Source of the DNA: Erodium maritimum
Lineage: Eukaryota; Streptophyta; Magnoliopsida; Geraniales; Geraniaceae
Length of the DNA stretch: 64,000 nt
Assembly (NCBI GenBank): GCA_963921825.1
Contig: OY997588.1
Coordinates: forward strand, 125,891,203 to 125,955,202
Direction: 5' to 3'
The position numbers and the translations under genes were made by a program. The notes beneath the pieces are model-generated. The model was not told the DNA's origin. It made no database searches and was given only the letters and a program-made list of their open reading frames with translations. Below, in pieces: positions 21,817-33,298 of this stretch. The stretch's first letter is position 1; each line of letters opens with the position of its first letter.

Positions 21817-22064
21817 TGTTGTAAATATAGTGGCCACCGATCATCATAAATAATGAGACCCCACATATCATTTCAAGAACTATTTACGTGTATGTTTCAT
21901 GGATCATGTCCTCCATTTCTACTATAAATAGAACCACCATTTCCACGTAAAATACAATGAATCGGAGAAAGAATAGTTTCAGAATTTCTCTCAATTCTTG
22001 TACTCATCTTATAGTTTGTGGTTCAATTCTATTTTTTCTTATTGTCTTTGCATGATTTACAACA
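21817..22064 (+). mobile_element. short solo LTR, 248 bp
   Basis: The unit begins TGTTGTAAAT and ends ATTTACAACA, perfect 10-bp inverted termini of the TG...CA type. CTATAAATAGAACC in the middle looks like an LTR promoter. The flanks ACTTG and AATTG match at four of five positions. No internal region is present. Small LTRs of this kind are typical of copia elements. Confidence 0.7.
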
Positions 22065-23331
22065 AATTGTCTTTTTTTACTCAGCAATAAAGGAAGACCA
22101 CACATAACTCTATAGGATAAATAACACAGGGGTTATCATCTTAATGGAATGTGACTCGCATATTAATTCTAATTCAGGAGTTGGTGAGATCAGATTCTTT
22201 GACCTTCACCTATCTTCTCATTAACAATGTATTGCTAATAGAAACACATCATATTCAATAGTGAATACAATGCATACAGAGTATATAGAATAGGTAAAGC
22301 CAAATGAGTCCATAATTGACGCCGCATGACTCTGAGGCTACGTGTTCACAGCCCATGTGCTTTAGTTTTAGCTTTAGTCACAATATTTATATAACCTTAA
22401 CCTGAATCTAATTAGCCCCCAATAAATCATATTTGAAACTAGTAATACAAAGATATTTCAGGCTCATCTTTCCGCGCAAATCTATTTGCTAACAATCCTA
22501 CAGTTTAAAATCCTACAAAAAAAAAGTGTTTGTTTAGCATATCATATGGTAATAGTATTAGTAGTAATTTGTTGCCTGATCAAGGATGGTATTGCCTTTA
22601 GGTACATTCAGCAACCAACCAAGATGCATGTATCTTCCTTAGTACGGATTTGTCTGGGCTGGATTTCATGAGACACACCTAGAGACCAAACGTGTCAGAA
22701 CATGATTTTGCAAAAAAGAATCAGTTTTAAGGAAAATATGGTTCATGAACGTAAGAACAAGCTGCGCCTGACAAATCCTAACATCAAATCTAAACTGTCC
22801 GCTTTTGTCACCACAGATTGACAAAATGCGAGTTTTAAGAATTCCAATCATACACGCAGGTTTTCTGTAAGGAACCGTAAAGGTTATATCCAGAATAGAC
22901 ATGTCCATTGAGCTGGAGCTCCAAGAATGAAAACATATGTTGCATACCCCAACATCGACACCAATTTTTATTTTGGGCATAAGTACATGTGCATCGAATT
23001 TGGAAAAGGTGAAAGGAATCATCCAGAGTGTGTTCTAATGAGATGTAGGTGTCAGGCTGGTGGTGGTTTAGGAGGGCTTGGCTTGCTAGAGGAATCATGT
23101 GGGTGGCATGTTCAATGAGTTTTGAGAACATGCCCAAGCCCCAAAGCAACCTACATTCAGAGCTCTGGCTAATGAAACTTGGCCCTCCCTCCCCTTTCAT
23201 TTTATCCTAATTCCTTCAGAATCCTTCTAACTCTATAAACTACTCAGAAATTGTGTGTGTATTCTAATTACTGTTATAATCATTTTAATAATACATGCTG
23301 TCTAAATACTGTTAACCCATGTCCTCAACTT
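22065..23331. other. spacer upstream of the bHLH gene
   Basis: No conserved gene is supported. Several 60-120 codon frames on both strands overlap one another and show no family signature. Confidence 0.5.
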
Positions 23332-23341
23332 CTTATAAAAG
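23332..23341 (+). promoter_or_regulatory. TATA box of the UPBEAT1-like gene
   Basis: TTATAAAAGG lies 187 bp before the start codon, followed by a pyrimidine-rich leader. Confidence 0.5.
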
Positions 23342-23518
23342 GCATAATCTTCGACCAGTTCTGCATTGGGGTCTTTCATTTCTCCATTCTTGCCCTTCAA
23401 TATTTCTCCAAACTCTAAAGATAAGTTCCCCAAGCCTCGACATCCTTAATAAGTTTGTTCTCATCAAGATTTCAAATACAAGTGGGGAGTGACTGTTCCA
23501 TATTTAGATCAAGGAATT

Positions 23519-23935
23519 ATGGGCACCTTTTCATATCCCCTCCTTGTGTTGAAGCACAAGGTCCAAAAGGATGAGAAGACGTGCAAGTCATCAAGTGAAT
23601 CCTTGTGCGATAAGGTTTTGGAAGCTCAAGCCAAGAGAACAAGGAAAGGAGGGAAGATCCAGAAGAGGGCAGTGCATGTGCAAAACATTGGACATTTTCT
23701 CAAGAAAACAAGGCTAGGAGCAAGGTATTTGACGAAAGGAAGAGCGCGTAGCAAGCGAGCTAGTAGTAATGGGATAGTGAGAAGGATCAGAACACTAAAG
23801 AAGTTGGTACCAAACAGCGAGTCTATGGGCGTGGATGGGCTCTTTAGGGAGACAACTGCTTACATTTTGTCCTTACAGATGAGAGTACAAATAATGCAAA
23901 TTATGGTGAAGGTATTAACAGATTCTGATGAGTGA
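23519..23935 (+). CDS. UPB1: UPBEAT1-like atypical bHLH transcription regulator
   Basis: The 138-residue protein has a basic N-terminal half. A short helix-loop-helix runs from about residue 85 to 132 (IVRRIRTLKKLVPNSESMGV, DGLFRETTAYILSLQMRVQI). It lacks the Glu/His/Arg residues used for E-box contact. The LVPN-(G/S)ES-MG-(V/L)DGLFRET pattern is the signature of the UPBEAT1/bHLH151 branch, which in Arabidopsis represses peroxidase genes and sets the root proliferation-differentiation balance. The gene is a single exon, as in that family. I use ATG 23519; the open frame extends upstream to 23489, but only from a GTG. The N-terminal 60 residues are poorly conserved. The family call is good; the exact orthology is less certain. 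Confidence 0.8.
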   Translation: MGTFSYPLLVLKHKVQKDEKTCKSSSESLCDKVLEAQAKRTRKGGKIQKRAVHVQNIGHFLKKTRLGARYLTKGRARSKRASSNGIVRRIRTLKKLVPNSESMGVDGLFRETTAYILSLQMRVQIMQIMVKVLTDSDE

Positions 23936-24302
23936 TGAACCACTCATTCATAGGTAAATGATGTTATCATTCTTTAAGTTTTCTGGGTTGTAGTTGCTAT
24001 GGTCATCGAAGCTGGTATTGGAAGCTCATGGCATGTGTTCATCTGTTGTCACTACAATTTTAGAGAACTTAAGGTCAATTTATTGTGTGGAATTCTTTGT
24101 GGGCTATTTATTGGGGCATTTTTAATTTTAAACTTGGTGTTGAGGTAAACATTTTCCATAACCTCTTCTACTTGTAATATTGATCTGTCTAGCTTTGTGC
24201 CTGAGTTCAATTCACTCACAGTTCCACATCTTTTTTGAGCTAAGCTTGTTCACAACAAAAGTCACGATGTTTTAACCAAGCAGACTATATATCGAATTCC
24301 CC

Positions 24303-24339
<37 letters not shown>

Positions 24340-24844
24340 TAACGCCAAACCCCAATGATCAATGCTACCATTAAAGAAAGTACAGAGCTAACAAGTTCTA
24401 ATATTTACCTAAGCCTGGTGGCCTAACATAAAACTACAGCCATAATTCCTTCTACTCTTGGCTCTGAACAAATGAACATGATATTCTAATGTTTTACAAT
24501 TCAACTGTATATACTAAAGGGGTTCAATGCTACGCTTATGAGTGTTAAAATGTATAAAGCATACCATACATGATCTCAGGATGAAAAATCTGCATATGAT
24601 TGATTATATGAACCTTGTATACATACTAAACTCTTACCAATAGTGAAAGAAATTAATCAAACTCATTTAGACAATAATAATGTCAGATGAAGGGAAAAAG
24701 CAGTTAATCATCAGTTTTGGGAGGGGATCCCTATATGACAAGATACATGCCAAAGGAATAAAAAATTCAATTATAATATTAGATCAAGTAAATTCTACAA
24801 ATGAATTTGTAAGCATGAAACGTATAATAGTTTAAAAATATTTC
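23936..24844. other. convergent 3' spacer between UPB1-like and SEN2, with a (TA)n tract
   Basis: The two genes converge here. A TA microsatellite of about 15 units lies at 24306-24336. The rest is AT-rich with no supported gene. Confidence 0.6.
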
Positions 24845-25573
24845 TTACTTGCCATTTTCAGCTACTGTTGGTTCCTCGCGGCTTTGTTCTGGACTCCATC
24901 TCGTGACTGTTTGCTCCTCAATGGTATACATATCCAAACAAGATGGAGAAACAGCACCATGTCCGTTTCTATTGAGGTGAAGAACTAATAATGTTTTTGC
25001 GACACTTCCACAAAGTCTAATAGTGCAGTGAAAATCAGACCACAGCCTCAACCTCCCATTTACATCACCATACCCATCTGATAAAACAAGCACAGCATAT
25101 TCAGCATGGACAAAAGCTGGATGATGACGGTAAGCAACAAAGTCAACACCATACTGCGATCCTGACCTCACTACCCAATTCTTCCCTCTAAGATGTGAAT
25201 AAGCCTTGTAGAGATTAGGGAATGTGTCCCTCTTGGATTTCATGTACAGCCATAGCTCTACATCATCTTTGGAGCACTTACCTTCACCGACTATCTTGAG
25301 GCATTTTAAGGAATGGCACAGATAAAAGGCTTCCTCCATACCCAACTGAAACCATTGCTTATCCTTGTCAACTGTAGCAATAGGTCGGCCGAAGCACGAA
25401 CGGTTGAGTAGATCAGTTTGTTCTGCTTCTGCAGCAAGAAGTACACTCGACCCAGAGAGTAACCCATAAGCATCTGATTCTATCAAAGAACACTGAAGCT
25501 GTGTAACTATCTTCGACATGGGTTCTACAAGAGCTTTGGCTTCTGACCCCTTTCCTTTCCAACGTGGCCCCAT
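24845..25573 (-). CDS. SEN2: tRNA-splicing endonuclease catalytic subunit SEN2
   Basis: The 242-residue protein matches the plant SEN2-type tRNA intron endonuclease, which cuts pre-tRNA introns at the 5' splice site. The C-terminal nuclease fold contains the catalytic Tyr, His and Lys: SGSQYGVDFVAYR (Tyr141), PAFVHAEYAVLVL (His157) and GSVAKTLLVLHL (Lys193). The N-terminal part (residues 30-130) has the expected EAFYLCHSLKCLKI and YSHLRGKNWVVRSG blocks. The start is ATG at 25573; codons further up are in frame but lack ATG. A single coding exon fits the family. A GC-rich stretch near 26911-27000 followed on the minus strand by CAG/GTATTC could be a 5' UTR exon with a 1.3-kb intron. No lesion is seen, so the gene is likely functional. 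Confidence 0.93.
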   Translation of the reverse strand: MGPRWKGKGSEAKALVEPMSKIVTQLQCSLIESDAYGLLSGSSVLLAAEAEQTDLLNRSCFGRPIATVDKDKQWFQLGMEEAFYLCHSLKCLKIVGEGKCSKDDVELWLYMKSKRDTFPNLYKAYSHLRGKNWVVRSGSQYGVDFVAYRHHPAFVHAEYAVLVLSDGYGDVNGRLRLWSDFHCTIRLCGSVAKTLLVLHLNRNGHGAVSPSCLDMYTIEEQTVTRWSPEQSREEPTVAENGK

Positions 25574-27101
25574 TTTATCCTTCAATAGGATAAACTAGTC
25601 TAAGTCAGTGAGCATCTGCTACTAAGTAAAGTTATTTCGTAGACGCTTTAAAAAGGCGTTTCATATAAGATTGTACATAGGATTTAAAGCAGCATAAACT
25701 ACAAGAAGTAATACACAAAATCCACCATAATCAACAAGCATTTCACTAGTACATAATCATATTTAAACAAAAATGCTAAATCATGGTCATTCCTAGAGAG
25801 TCCAAACTCCAAAATTCCATTTCAAGCATTTTATGCAGAACCAGGAATTTATTTTATGGGTAGCCATCGATAATTAATAAATATATAGAAGAAAATACTT
25901 TCGCAAGAAATCAATGTTTAATTTATAAATAAAAGTTAATTATAAAACTATATGTAACAATGAATCTATAAATCATGAATAGAAAAAATGAACATGTTTA
26001 ATGCAAATTACCATGTTTAATTCTTGGTACCGATTAAGTATCCCAAATATAATAACTAGGATCCTTAAACCCACTTACAATCCATAGATATCCTCATTCT
26101 CTGCTAAATCTATATGAAGTTAATCAGACCAGGTCGTGAAGGAAATTAGAAAGATGAAGCAGCGCTAAGTTGTATAGCTTTTGATGGTTATTATACAGGG
26201 CTGGAAGTAGGAAAATTATATAGTTCACTTTGAAGGCAATAGCAAAATTAGAGCCCTAACTGTTACACAATCAAATTTACTAATTTAAGCTAAAATGAAT
26301 CATAATTATCAATCAACACCACTCCTTTCCGTAAAATGAATCATACCCACCAATCAAAATCACTCTTTTCCCCAGTTTTTCACCAAAATCACCATTTTTG
26401 AACCAATGCAAAGTTACAGCCTTTCTTCATCGTCTGGCAATTGTTGAGCAAAAGACCCCAAACCCAGAAAGCAACTCAAACCCACCAAACCCAAAACAAC
26501 AGCCCAGTACAGTATCGGCTATGGCCTTCAAAATAAGAACAGTTCTGGTGCACAAACACTTGAATATGGATCGAATTTACATCTCACAAACACTTGAAAC
26601 AGAAGGGAACAACATAATCACAAAAATTAACCTCAGACAAATCGCAAAAAATTATAACTCTTCTTACCGAGCAAAATTCGGCTTCTGGGTGTCACTCATA
26701 TTGACCCAAACCATAAAAAAAATCCAAAGCAAAGCAACCCAACAATTGAATTTTGCAAATTTCTAATCACAGTTCATATAAACAGTAGTTTCCAAACAAG
26801 TAAGGCACATTCTTCTGCCTCCACCACGGTCCACACCTCATAAACAAGACCAACTTATTGAACTAAGAAGATCCCAAAACCTGATTTCAAGTGGTTTTGA
26901 AGAGAATACCTGGCCTTGACTGCGTTTCCCGGCGAGGAACGTTACTTGGAGTTGGAGGCGACGCGGAGGGGAGTTGGACGTTGGAGTTCAGCAGATGGAA
27001 GGGGTGCGGCGGGAAAGGGGGTAATGAATTGGTTCAAGTCTTTGTGGACCTAATAAAAGGAGGGAATTAGCAAAATGACTACGGATTTGTACCTCTTTAG
27101 C
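25574..27101 (-). other. probable 5' UTR intron and 5' exon of SEN2
   Basis: Reading down the minus strand, GC-rich sequence at about 27000-26911 ends in a good donor (GGCCAG/GTATTC). AT-rich sequence then runs to an acceptor-like CTATTGAAG just before the ATG. No other gene is supported inside. The exon model is inferred from splice motifs only. Confidence 0.4.
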
Positions 27102-27116
27102 AACGTAACCTTTATC
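27102..27116 (+). repeat. LINE target-site duplication, left copy
   Basis: AACGTAACCTTTATC differs at two of 15 positions from AACATAACCTTTACC at 28987-29001. Confidence 0.75.
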
Positions 27117-28986
27117 AAATGAGTGGGATTTATCCAAATTCTCTGAAATTGAATCAGGAGGTTTTTTACAACATCTACTGGCCTTAAATGCTGATCCAAG
27201 GTTCAATGATTTATTTGGTTTCAAGGGCCTCTCTTGGAATCTTGGTAATGGTCAGAGGATATTTTTTTTGGGAAGATATCTGGTGGGGAGTCTCTTCATT
27301 TAAATCCTTATTCCCAAGGCTCTTCATTCTTTCTCAAGCAAAAAAGGCTTTGGTTTCTGATGTTTGGACAGGTTCCTCATGGGAACTCCAATTCAGGAGA
27401 ACTCCTAGAGGCAGGGCTGAGCAAGATTGGATGTCCCTCCAGTTTATTTTGAATAATGTTATAATCCTTCCTCAAGATGACTCTCTCAGTTGGTCAAGTG
27501 ATCCAAAGGGTTTCTATGTCAAAAGAATTTATTCAATTCTTGATAATCAAGGCTCCTCTTTAACCAATTTTAACTGGTCTAGACACCTTTGGATCCCTGG
27601 TATTCCACCCAAAATAACTGCTTTCTCTTGGTTGGCCTGCCATGAGGCTCTCCCTAGTAAGTGCTTCTTGGATCTCAGAGGTATGCAGTTCTCTTTGGAG
27701 GAAATTCTCTGTCAGCATTGTCACTGGGATTTTGAGGACATCTCCCATATCCTATTGCACTGTTCTAAGTCTTAGAAGGTCTGGGCTTCTATTTTCACTG
27801 GTGGGGAGTGGTCTTTGTCATTCCTAGTTCTATCAAGGACCTCTTTTCATCTTGGTCTTTTCTTCTTCATAAGAACAGAAAATCACATTGGGGGAAATTA
27901 ATTCAATTATCTTGTTGGAATATCTGGTTGGCTAGAAACAAGCTGGTGTTTAATGGAGTTGATCTGTCAGCCATCCAAATCCATGATTCCATTGTCTCTC
28001 AGTCCTACAGTTGGGCTTGTGCTTCCTTCTCCAAAAATGGCTCCAGCTTTTCTTTCCAAGATTGGAGATCAGCTCCTCAAAGTTGCTGAGCTTGTTTCCA
28101 GTGGCCTGGTTCTATTGGGGTTTGGGTTGGGAAGGGTTTGGGAAGGGCTTGGGTTGAGTGGTGAGTTTGGTAAGGTTAGCTTGGCCTTCTTCTTTTGTCT
28201 CTAGGTTCTGTTCTGTTGGGTTTGTTGAGCTTTGTTTTGGCTCTTTCTCTTTCCCGTGTGTGGGTATTAGGATCTTCTTCTTTGAGTGTGGGTATCTATT
28301 TTTAGGTCTGAGTGTTTCTTCCTCTCCTTCTCCTCCTTTGCTGGTTGTTGGGTCTCTTTTGTCTTAACTGTACTGCTTCAGTTTTTGTTGTTGCTTGGTT
28401 TTGTTGCTGCAGATTCATTTTGCTGCATTTTATCTTTCTATCCTCGGCTTAGGTTGGCTGGTAAGACCATTTGGTTGCTTGTCTTGCCAATGGGTTGCAA
28501 TTCAGCTGCTATGCACTTTTTTCTCGGCCCTGCTTGGTCTGCAAGACTCTCTTTGGCTTGCTTGGATTGCAAGTTAACTTCATCTCTTGAATTTCTTGCA
28601 AAATGATTTGCCTTTGTCTGCTTCGGTCTGGATCTCTTGGTTGGTGGGAACTCATTTGCTGCATAATTCCCTACCATTTTCTGCAGTGCTGTTTATTGTC
28701 TTCTGCCCTGCTTTTCTTGGAGTGCAAGCAAACCCTCGGCCTTGCTTGGATTCCAAGCTATCTCGAATTTTTTGTTTCTCTTGCTTGACGTACAAGTCTC
28801 TTGTTGTTGATCTCTTTCCTACTTGTTTTATGTTTTGTTTGTGTTTTGTTTGTAGTTGTTTCCTCTTATAGATGGCATATGACCATCTTGGAGATTCGCC
28901 CCCTTTTTTTGTGGTCTTCTTGGCCTTGTAGCTCTCTTTTACCTCAAAAGAGGCTCTTTAATGAAAATTGCCTATTCAAAAAAAAA
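27117..28986 (+). mobile_element. second 5'-truncated L1-type LINE
   Basis: It starts late in ORF2, past the RT catalytic motif, and ends in an A tail (28979-28986). It is flanked by diverged 15-bp repeats (27102-27116 and 28987-29001). Layout and coding parts follow the LINE at 8200-10822, including FFWEDIWWG and the zf-RVT block. The two mismatches in the duplication make this insertion older than the first. It lies about 100-200 bp upstream of the presumed SEN2 5' exon. Confidence 0.88.
27118..28090 (+). pseudogene. LINE ORF2 fragment: linker, zf-RVT
   Basis: The frame from 27118 reads NEWDLSKFSEIESGG then FNDLFGFKGLSWNLGNGQRI. An extra T in the eight-T run at 27252-27259 shifts it to FFWEDIWWGVSSFK. 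Later come HLWIPGIPPKITAFSWLACH, CQHCHWDFEDISHILLHC (zinc-binding RT domain) and a stop at 27775. The remainder is out of frame. Confidence 0.85.
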
Positions 28987-29001
28987 AACATAACCTTTAC
29001 C
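28987..29001 (+). repeat. LINE target-site duplication, right copy
   Basis: AACATAACCTTTACC follows the A tail; see 27102-27116. Confidence 0.75.
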
Positions 29002-29106
29002 GAAACTCATTTAGCTATAATTTATTTTTTGAACCCAAAAATCATGGAAAATACAATTATATTATCAACTAAAACCACTATTTCTAATCGTTCAAAAAAA
29101 CCACTA

Positions 29107-30826
29107 TTTCTAATAAAATTTTCAATCTAAAAAAACTCTCACCTTGAGATTCCCTGCTAGTCTTAGTCGTCCTAGCTATGGTGCTTTTCCATATCCCTGT
29201 CGTCGATGTGACCCCTATCGTGCTTCCCTCTGTGCATGGTGTTACTGTAGTTGTCGGTGTTGCCCCCCTCGTGTGGTCTTGTCCCTCGCAGACCGTGTCA
29301 GGTGCGGAGGATAAGAACCACCGCTGGAGGACGACCACACCACAGGTTCGGCCTCCTTCTCTCTCTCCACCGATGATGATGTCGCTCGTGACTTTCGGCT
29401 CCTCAGGACAGTCTCCTCTCCCTCCGATCGTGGAACCGAAGCGAGGAGGATTCTTGCGGCGGCCCTGGGTTATTTCCTTCCCAAGCAACGGTTTCGTCCC
29501 TCTTCCTCCGAACCCTAAATCGTCGAGTTCCCGAGCGTACCATGACCTTGCTCTGGTTCCTATTCCGGGCGGCGCGATGGCTAGGGTTGCGTCTTTGCTA
29601 GGGCCTCCGAGAGTTTGACGGTCCACGCCTCAATACCCCTAGGCCACGCTTCCCCACCTTCTCTCGCCTCCTGATTCTCTTCAGACTCTGGGTACGGGGG
29701 TGGTTAGGGACGTGGTTGTGTGTTCGGCTTACTTCATCGACACCACCGTGTCGTTTCGGACACAGCATTCGATCCTTGATAGCTCTAGGTCACGGAGAAG
29801 GGTGGTGGTGGCCTCTTCCACGGTTGCTCGCTGAGGCTGAGTGAGAAGACAAAGGAGGCCCTGGATACCCTGCGGTGGAGCAGTTTCTGGCTTCGTGCCT
29901 GTCTGAGACGCTTTCGGACCTCCCTCACTGACCTTGAGGGGGTCAGGTGGGCAGGTTCCCCATGGTGGCAGGACGCGGGACGCTGAACGGGGGAGGACCA
30001 GGGAGCTGATTCAAGACTGATACCCTCAGAGCCATCTACCGGTGTACCAGCAAGGTTTGCTGCGGCGCACTCCAGCGATAGGGCCTCGCCCCCGTTTGAG
30101 GCGACAGGCGGACCAACCGTCCTCACAGACTCGACTGGAGCTAACGTCCTCTAAGGCTCACTGAGGAGATGTTGCCGCACGGGACTAAGGATTGGAGGAA
30201 GATGTCTCCGTCCCGTTGACTATGGACCCGATACCTAATTTGGTTCTACGCGGGTAAACCTAGGGCACCAGACGATCGCGTACGATAGGCCTCCCTGACT
30301 TTGTACACTAGAAGATTCGGCAGGGATCGGGTGATGATCGGCTCTCTGCTGATTCGATTGCTGCCTTTCCGACGTCCATGTCTGGTGGGTTTGGAGGTGG
30401 AGGACGCGCAACCCCAGGAGCGCGAGTTATTGAAGTTCCATCGCCCACTGGAGCACTAAAGAGGGCAGCAGTTGGAGATATTTGGGTCGTTTAGGCGAGG
30501 GAGGGGAAGCAGCCTCGCTAAGAGGAATGATACATCGGTTGAGCATTAGGGACTGGCCTTGGGAGGGGTACCTAGCCGATGCTTTTCCTCCCACCCACAT
30601 CATTACTATTGAGATCCCTGATTTCCGGTACCACCCCCCCCCCCCCCCCCCTGTCTTCTTTCATTGCCTATGGGGCGTCAAAATATCGTCTGTGACGGTT
30701 CTGGTACTACAAGGACCAGTGAACCATTGTTCGTTAAAACTGGCATATCCGTGGTCGAGGAGTATGTTCCTCGATGCACAAAGATGTAATTGATTTCAAG
30801 TTATAAAATTACACCTTTCGCTAAAA
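29107..30826 (+). mobile_element. unrecognised GC-rich retroposed-looking segment with A tail
   Basis: A GC-rich block in an AT-rich setting ends CGCTAAAAAAAA at 30830. AAAACCACTAT occurs on both sides (29097-29107 and 30827-30837), which suggests a retroposed insertion. No frame is recognisable; the longest plus frame (about 29178-29618) is Pro/Ser-rich without known motifs. A run of about 18 C lies near 30633-30650. It could be the first-ORF part of a LINE or a retrocopy of an unknown transcript. Confidence 0.4.
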
Positions 30827-30837
30827 AAAACCACTAT

Positions 30838-32640
30838 CTTTTCCTTCCTTCCCTCCACAATTCTCAACTCAACTCCCAACTCTTCTACTTCCCTCTTTCT
30901 TGTTGTCACCTTATTATCTCGCCTCAATCTCCGACAAACAAAGTTTGATTATGAGCGGGAGATAAGGTCCTCGTAGTCGTTCCCCTCGTCGGTCCTTCCA
31001 TTGCACAGTCATCGCCTTCTCGAGGTCTTCACCCAACAACGAAAAGCTTCTCTGAGGTACGTATTAGGGCTCATTCCGGTCGATTTTCTGGTAAAAATGT
31101 TGCACATCACACTAGTTGTAGAGGTTTATGTTGCAACATTGATGTAGATAGGTAGGTTGAATTTCGATCACCGACTAGTTGTATCTCTCGATCGGGTTTA
31201 GGATTTGTCTCTATCGAGACATAGTAAATTCTAGAGTAGTGTTGTTAGGCTATGGTGAATCAAGACCGTAGGAGAATTGGATGGTTTCTATCAAGGCGTA
31301 GTAAATCCTGGAGAAATGTAGTTAGGTTTGGGTTAATCGAGACCCTAGAATGACTAGCTGTATCTCAATCGAGACCAAGTGAGACATGGTTTGTCTCGAT
31401 CGGTACAACTATTGTATTGATATATCATCGATCGTGTTGATGTATTCTCGATCGATATTTTTAAAAGTTGTGTAATGTCTGTTGTTTCCCATACAGGCCA
31501 GTGCATTCAAATGGCAAGAAGGAAGCAAATGACTAACAGACCTGCTGAAGATGACATTCCGAGTGACAACGAACCAGTTCAATCGAAGCAAGAACAAATA
31601 GACGATGTTAGGTTTGATTCAGTTTTAAGCAAGAAATCTGAAGTTTTGCATATCTATGTGCTAATCTGATTTTTGTATTTGGATTGGGAAATGGTAGAAA
31701 TTGTAGAAGCAAACCACGACTTTAGGTTTGATTCAATTTGAAAAACCAATGAGTGTTTTATTTCTAGAGACTTCCATATATAAAATTGCTCTCTTTATAT
31801 CGAAAAAATAAAAATAAAAATTGTATTTGTAATCTGATTTTTATAATCTTAATTGTATCATTTGATTTGTATGTACTTTAGTTTATACTTTTTGTTTTTT
31901 AGAATAGTATCTTATGTGAAATGTTTCAACCTATTAGAATAGTGTTGTTGGTCTTTTTTTTTATGTGTGTTTGTTTTGGATGAGCTGCGTCTCAATCCCT
32001 TGTTTGGCATGTTAGTGCTTCATTGTTGTTTTCTAAAGTTTAGGCCTTTGTACCAGATGTAGGGTGGTTCGATTTACCCCTTGTTGGGTATTACCTGGTT
32101 GTTATGTCCTTTGTAGGACCTGGTCGTGCTCTTCATGTTCGACAAATTAGGGTTTACAGACCTGTGTAGTTCCCATTTTATGGGGTGTTTGTACTGTTTG
32201 GAGGTGCCAGTTTGGCATGCTCAGGTTTGTAACGAGGGTTTACCCTTGCCTTTGTTTTCCGTTTGAAAACATTGATTATTTATTAAAAAAAATTGCTGAT
32301 ATAAAAAACTATTATAATTGCCTTGCTTTGAAAATAAAGGGAGAACCTGTCGTAACATATGGATTAGGATTTGTGGCTGGTGGTAATATGATCACATCTG
32401 GCTTATGTTTAGATGTTGAAAGGTGGAAGGGGTGAAGCTACTGTTGCAGTCTTGAAGAACATGAAGTTAACCTACTCTGAAAGAAGACATACTGAGAAAC
32501 ATGTTTCAATGTTTCATGAGTTGTGTAATCTGTTTGTGTTCATTTTGCTTATTTTTGTAAGTTGGACACTTTTAGATGTTTGTTATTTTCTAATTTCTGT
32601 ACATAAAAAATAGAGCAAAAGTTGAACTTGGATTTAAGAT
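30838..32640. other. possible remnant of a gene 5' end and a LINE 3' tail
   Basis: CT-rich sequence near 30840-30950 followed by CTGAG/GTACGT (31051-) resembles a 5' UTR exon and donor. At 31494 an acceptor (CATACAG) precedes an ATG at 31511 and about 50 codons (MARRKQMTNRPAEDD...) that stop at 31669. I do not recognise the product and no later exons follow. The end of 31900-32291 (TTATTAAAAAAAATTG) looks like the tail of a short LINE fragment. Confidence 0.25.
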
Positions 32641-32817
32641 ATTGAGCCTATTAAGATCCGAATTCGTTCTGATAAAATCCGTAACCGATCCGAATCCGGA
32701 TAGAACAAAATCCGATAATCAAGACTGGATATGGGCATCAGGTTTTGATGTTTGGATGGACAGGGACTGGAAAATTTAAAGGGCCCCGGACCGGTTATCC
32801 GGTCCGGTGACACCCCT
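32640..32817. repeat. hAT-like element terminus
   Basis: ATCCGAA-rich sequence ends CCGGTCCGGTGACACCCCTA. A CCGGACCGG...CCGGTCCGG palindrome precedes the end. The matching left terminus was not found nearby. Confidence 0.35.
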
Positions 32818-33298
32818 ACATATAAGCTTTGTTCTCCATCATAGTTTTCTTACTTTAAGGTAATATTTTTTCTATACCAGTGCAGTGTTTCTAATCACCG
32901 GACCAGGAATCCTACTAAATTTTTGAACATTCAAATTATTCTTTGTACAATTAAATTTCAATGAATCAAATATACGAAAAGTAAATAAAAGATTATAACT
33001 TCATAGCAAATGAGAGTTCAAGTAAAGTAATTGATCATGAATGACTGGCAATTGAATTACTAAGCCTGTTTCCACATGTGCATATATCGTATCTAAGCAA
33101 CCGTTCTAAACACTTGTTCTTCACAACAGACTTATGATATGGTTCAGTCATTTATATAACTACCTAACTATGCAGAAGCATTCAGAATCAACTTCTTTTT
33201 AGATTAGCAGCACCTAAATTCTATCGGATTATTTAATATTGCCATGTACAACGAAATGATAGACAACGTCTCAAAACTATCTCATACGAATGTGTAGG

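Noticed and set aside
22666-23200. Two minus frames (118 and 121 codons)
   Set aside because: They overlap in different frames, lack conserved motifs and splice context, and lie in the spacer upstream of the UPB1-like gene.
29084-29626. 180-codon minus frame rich in Gly, Arg and Thr
   Set aside because: GC-rich sequence favours long chance frames; no motif, and the plus strand is equally open.
30633-30650. Poly-C run as a functional element
   Set aside because: Could be slippage or a sequencing or assembly artefact; no associated motif.
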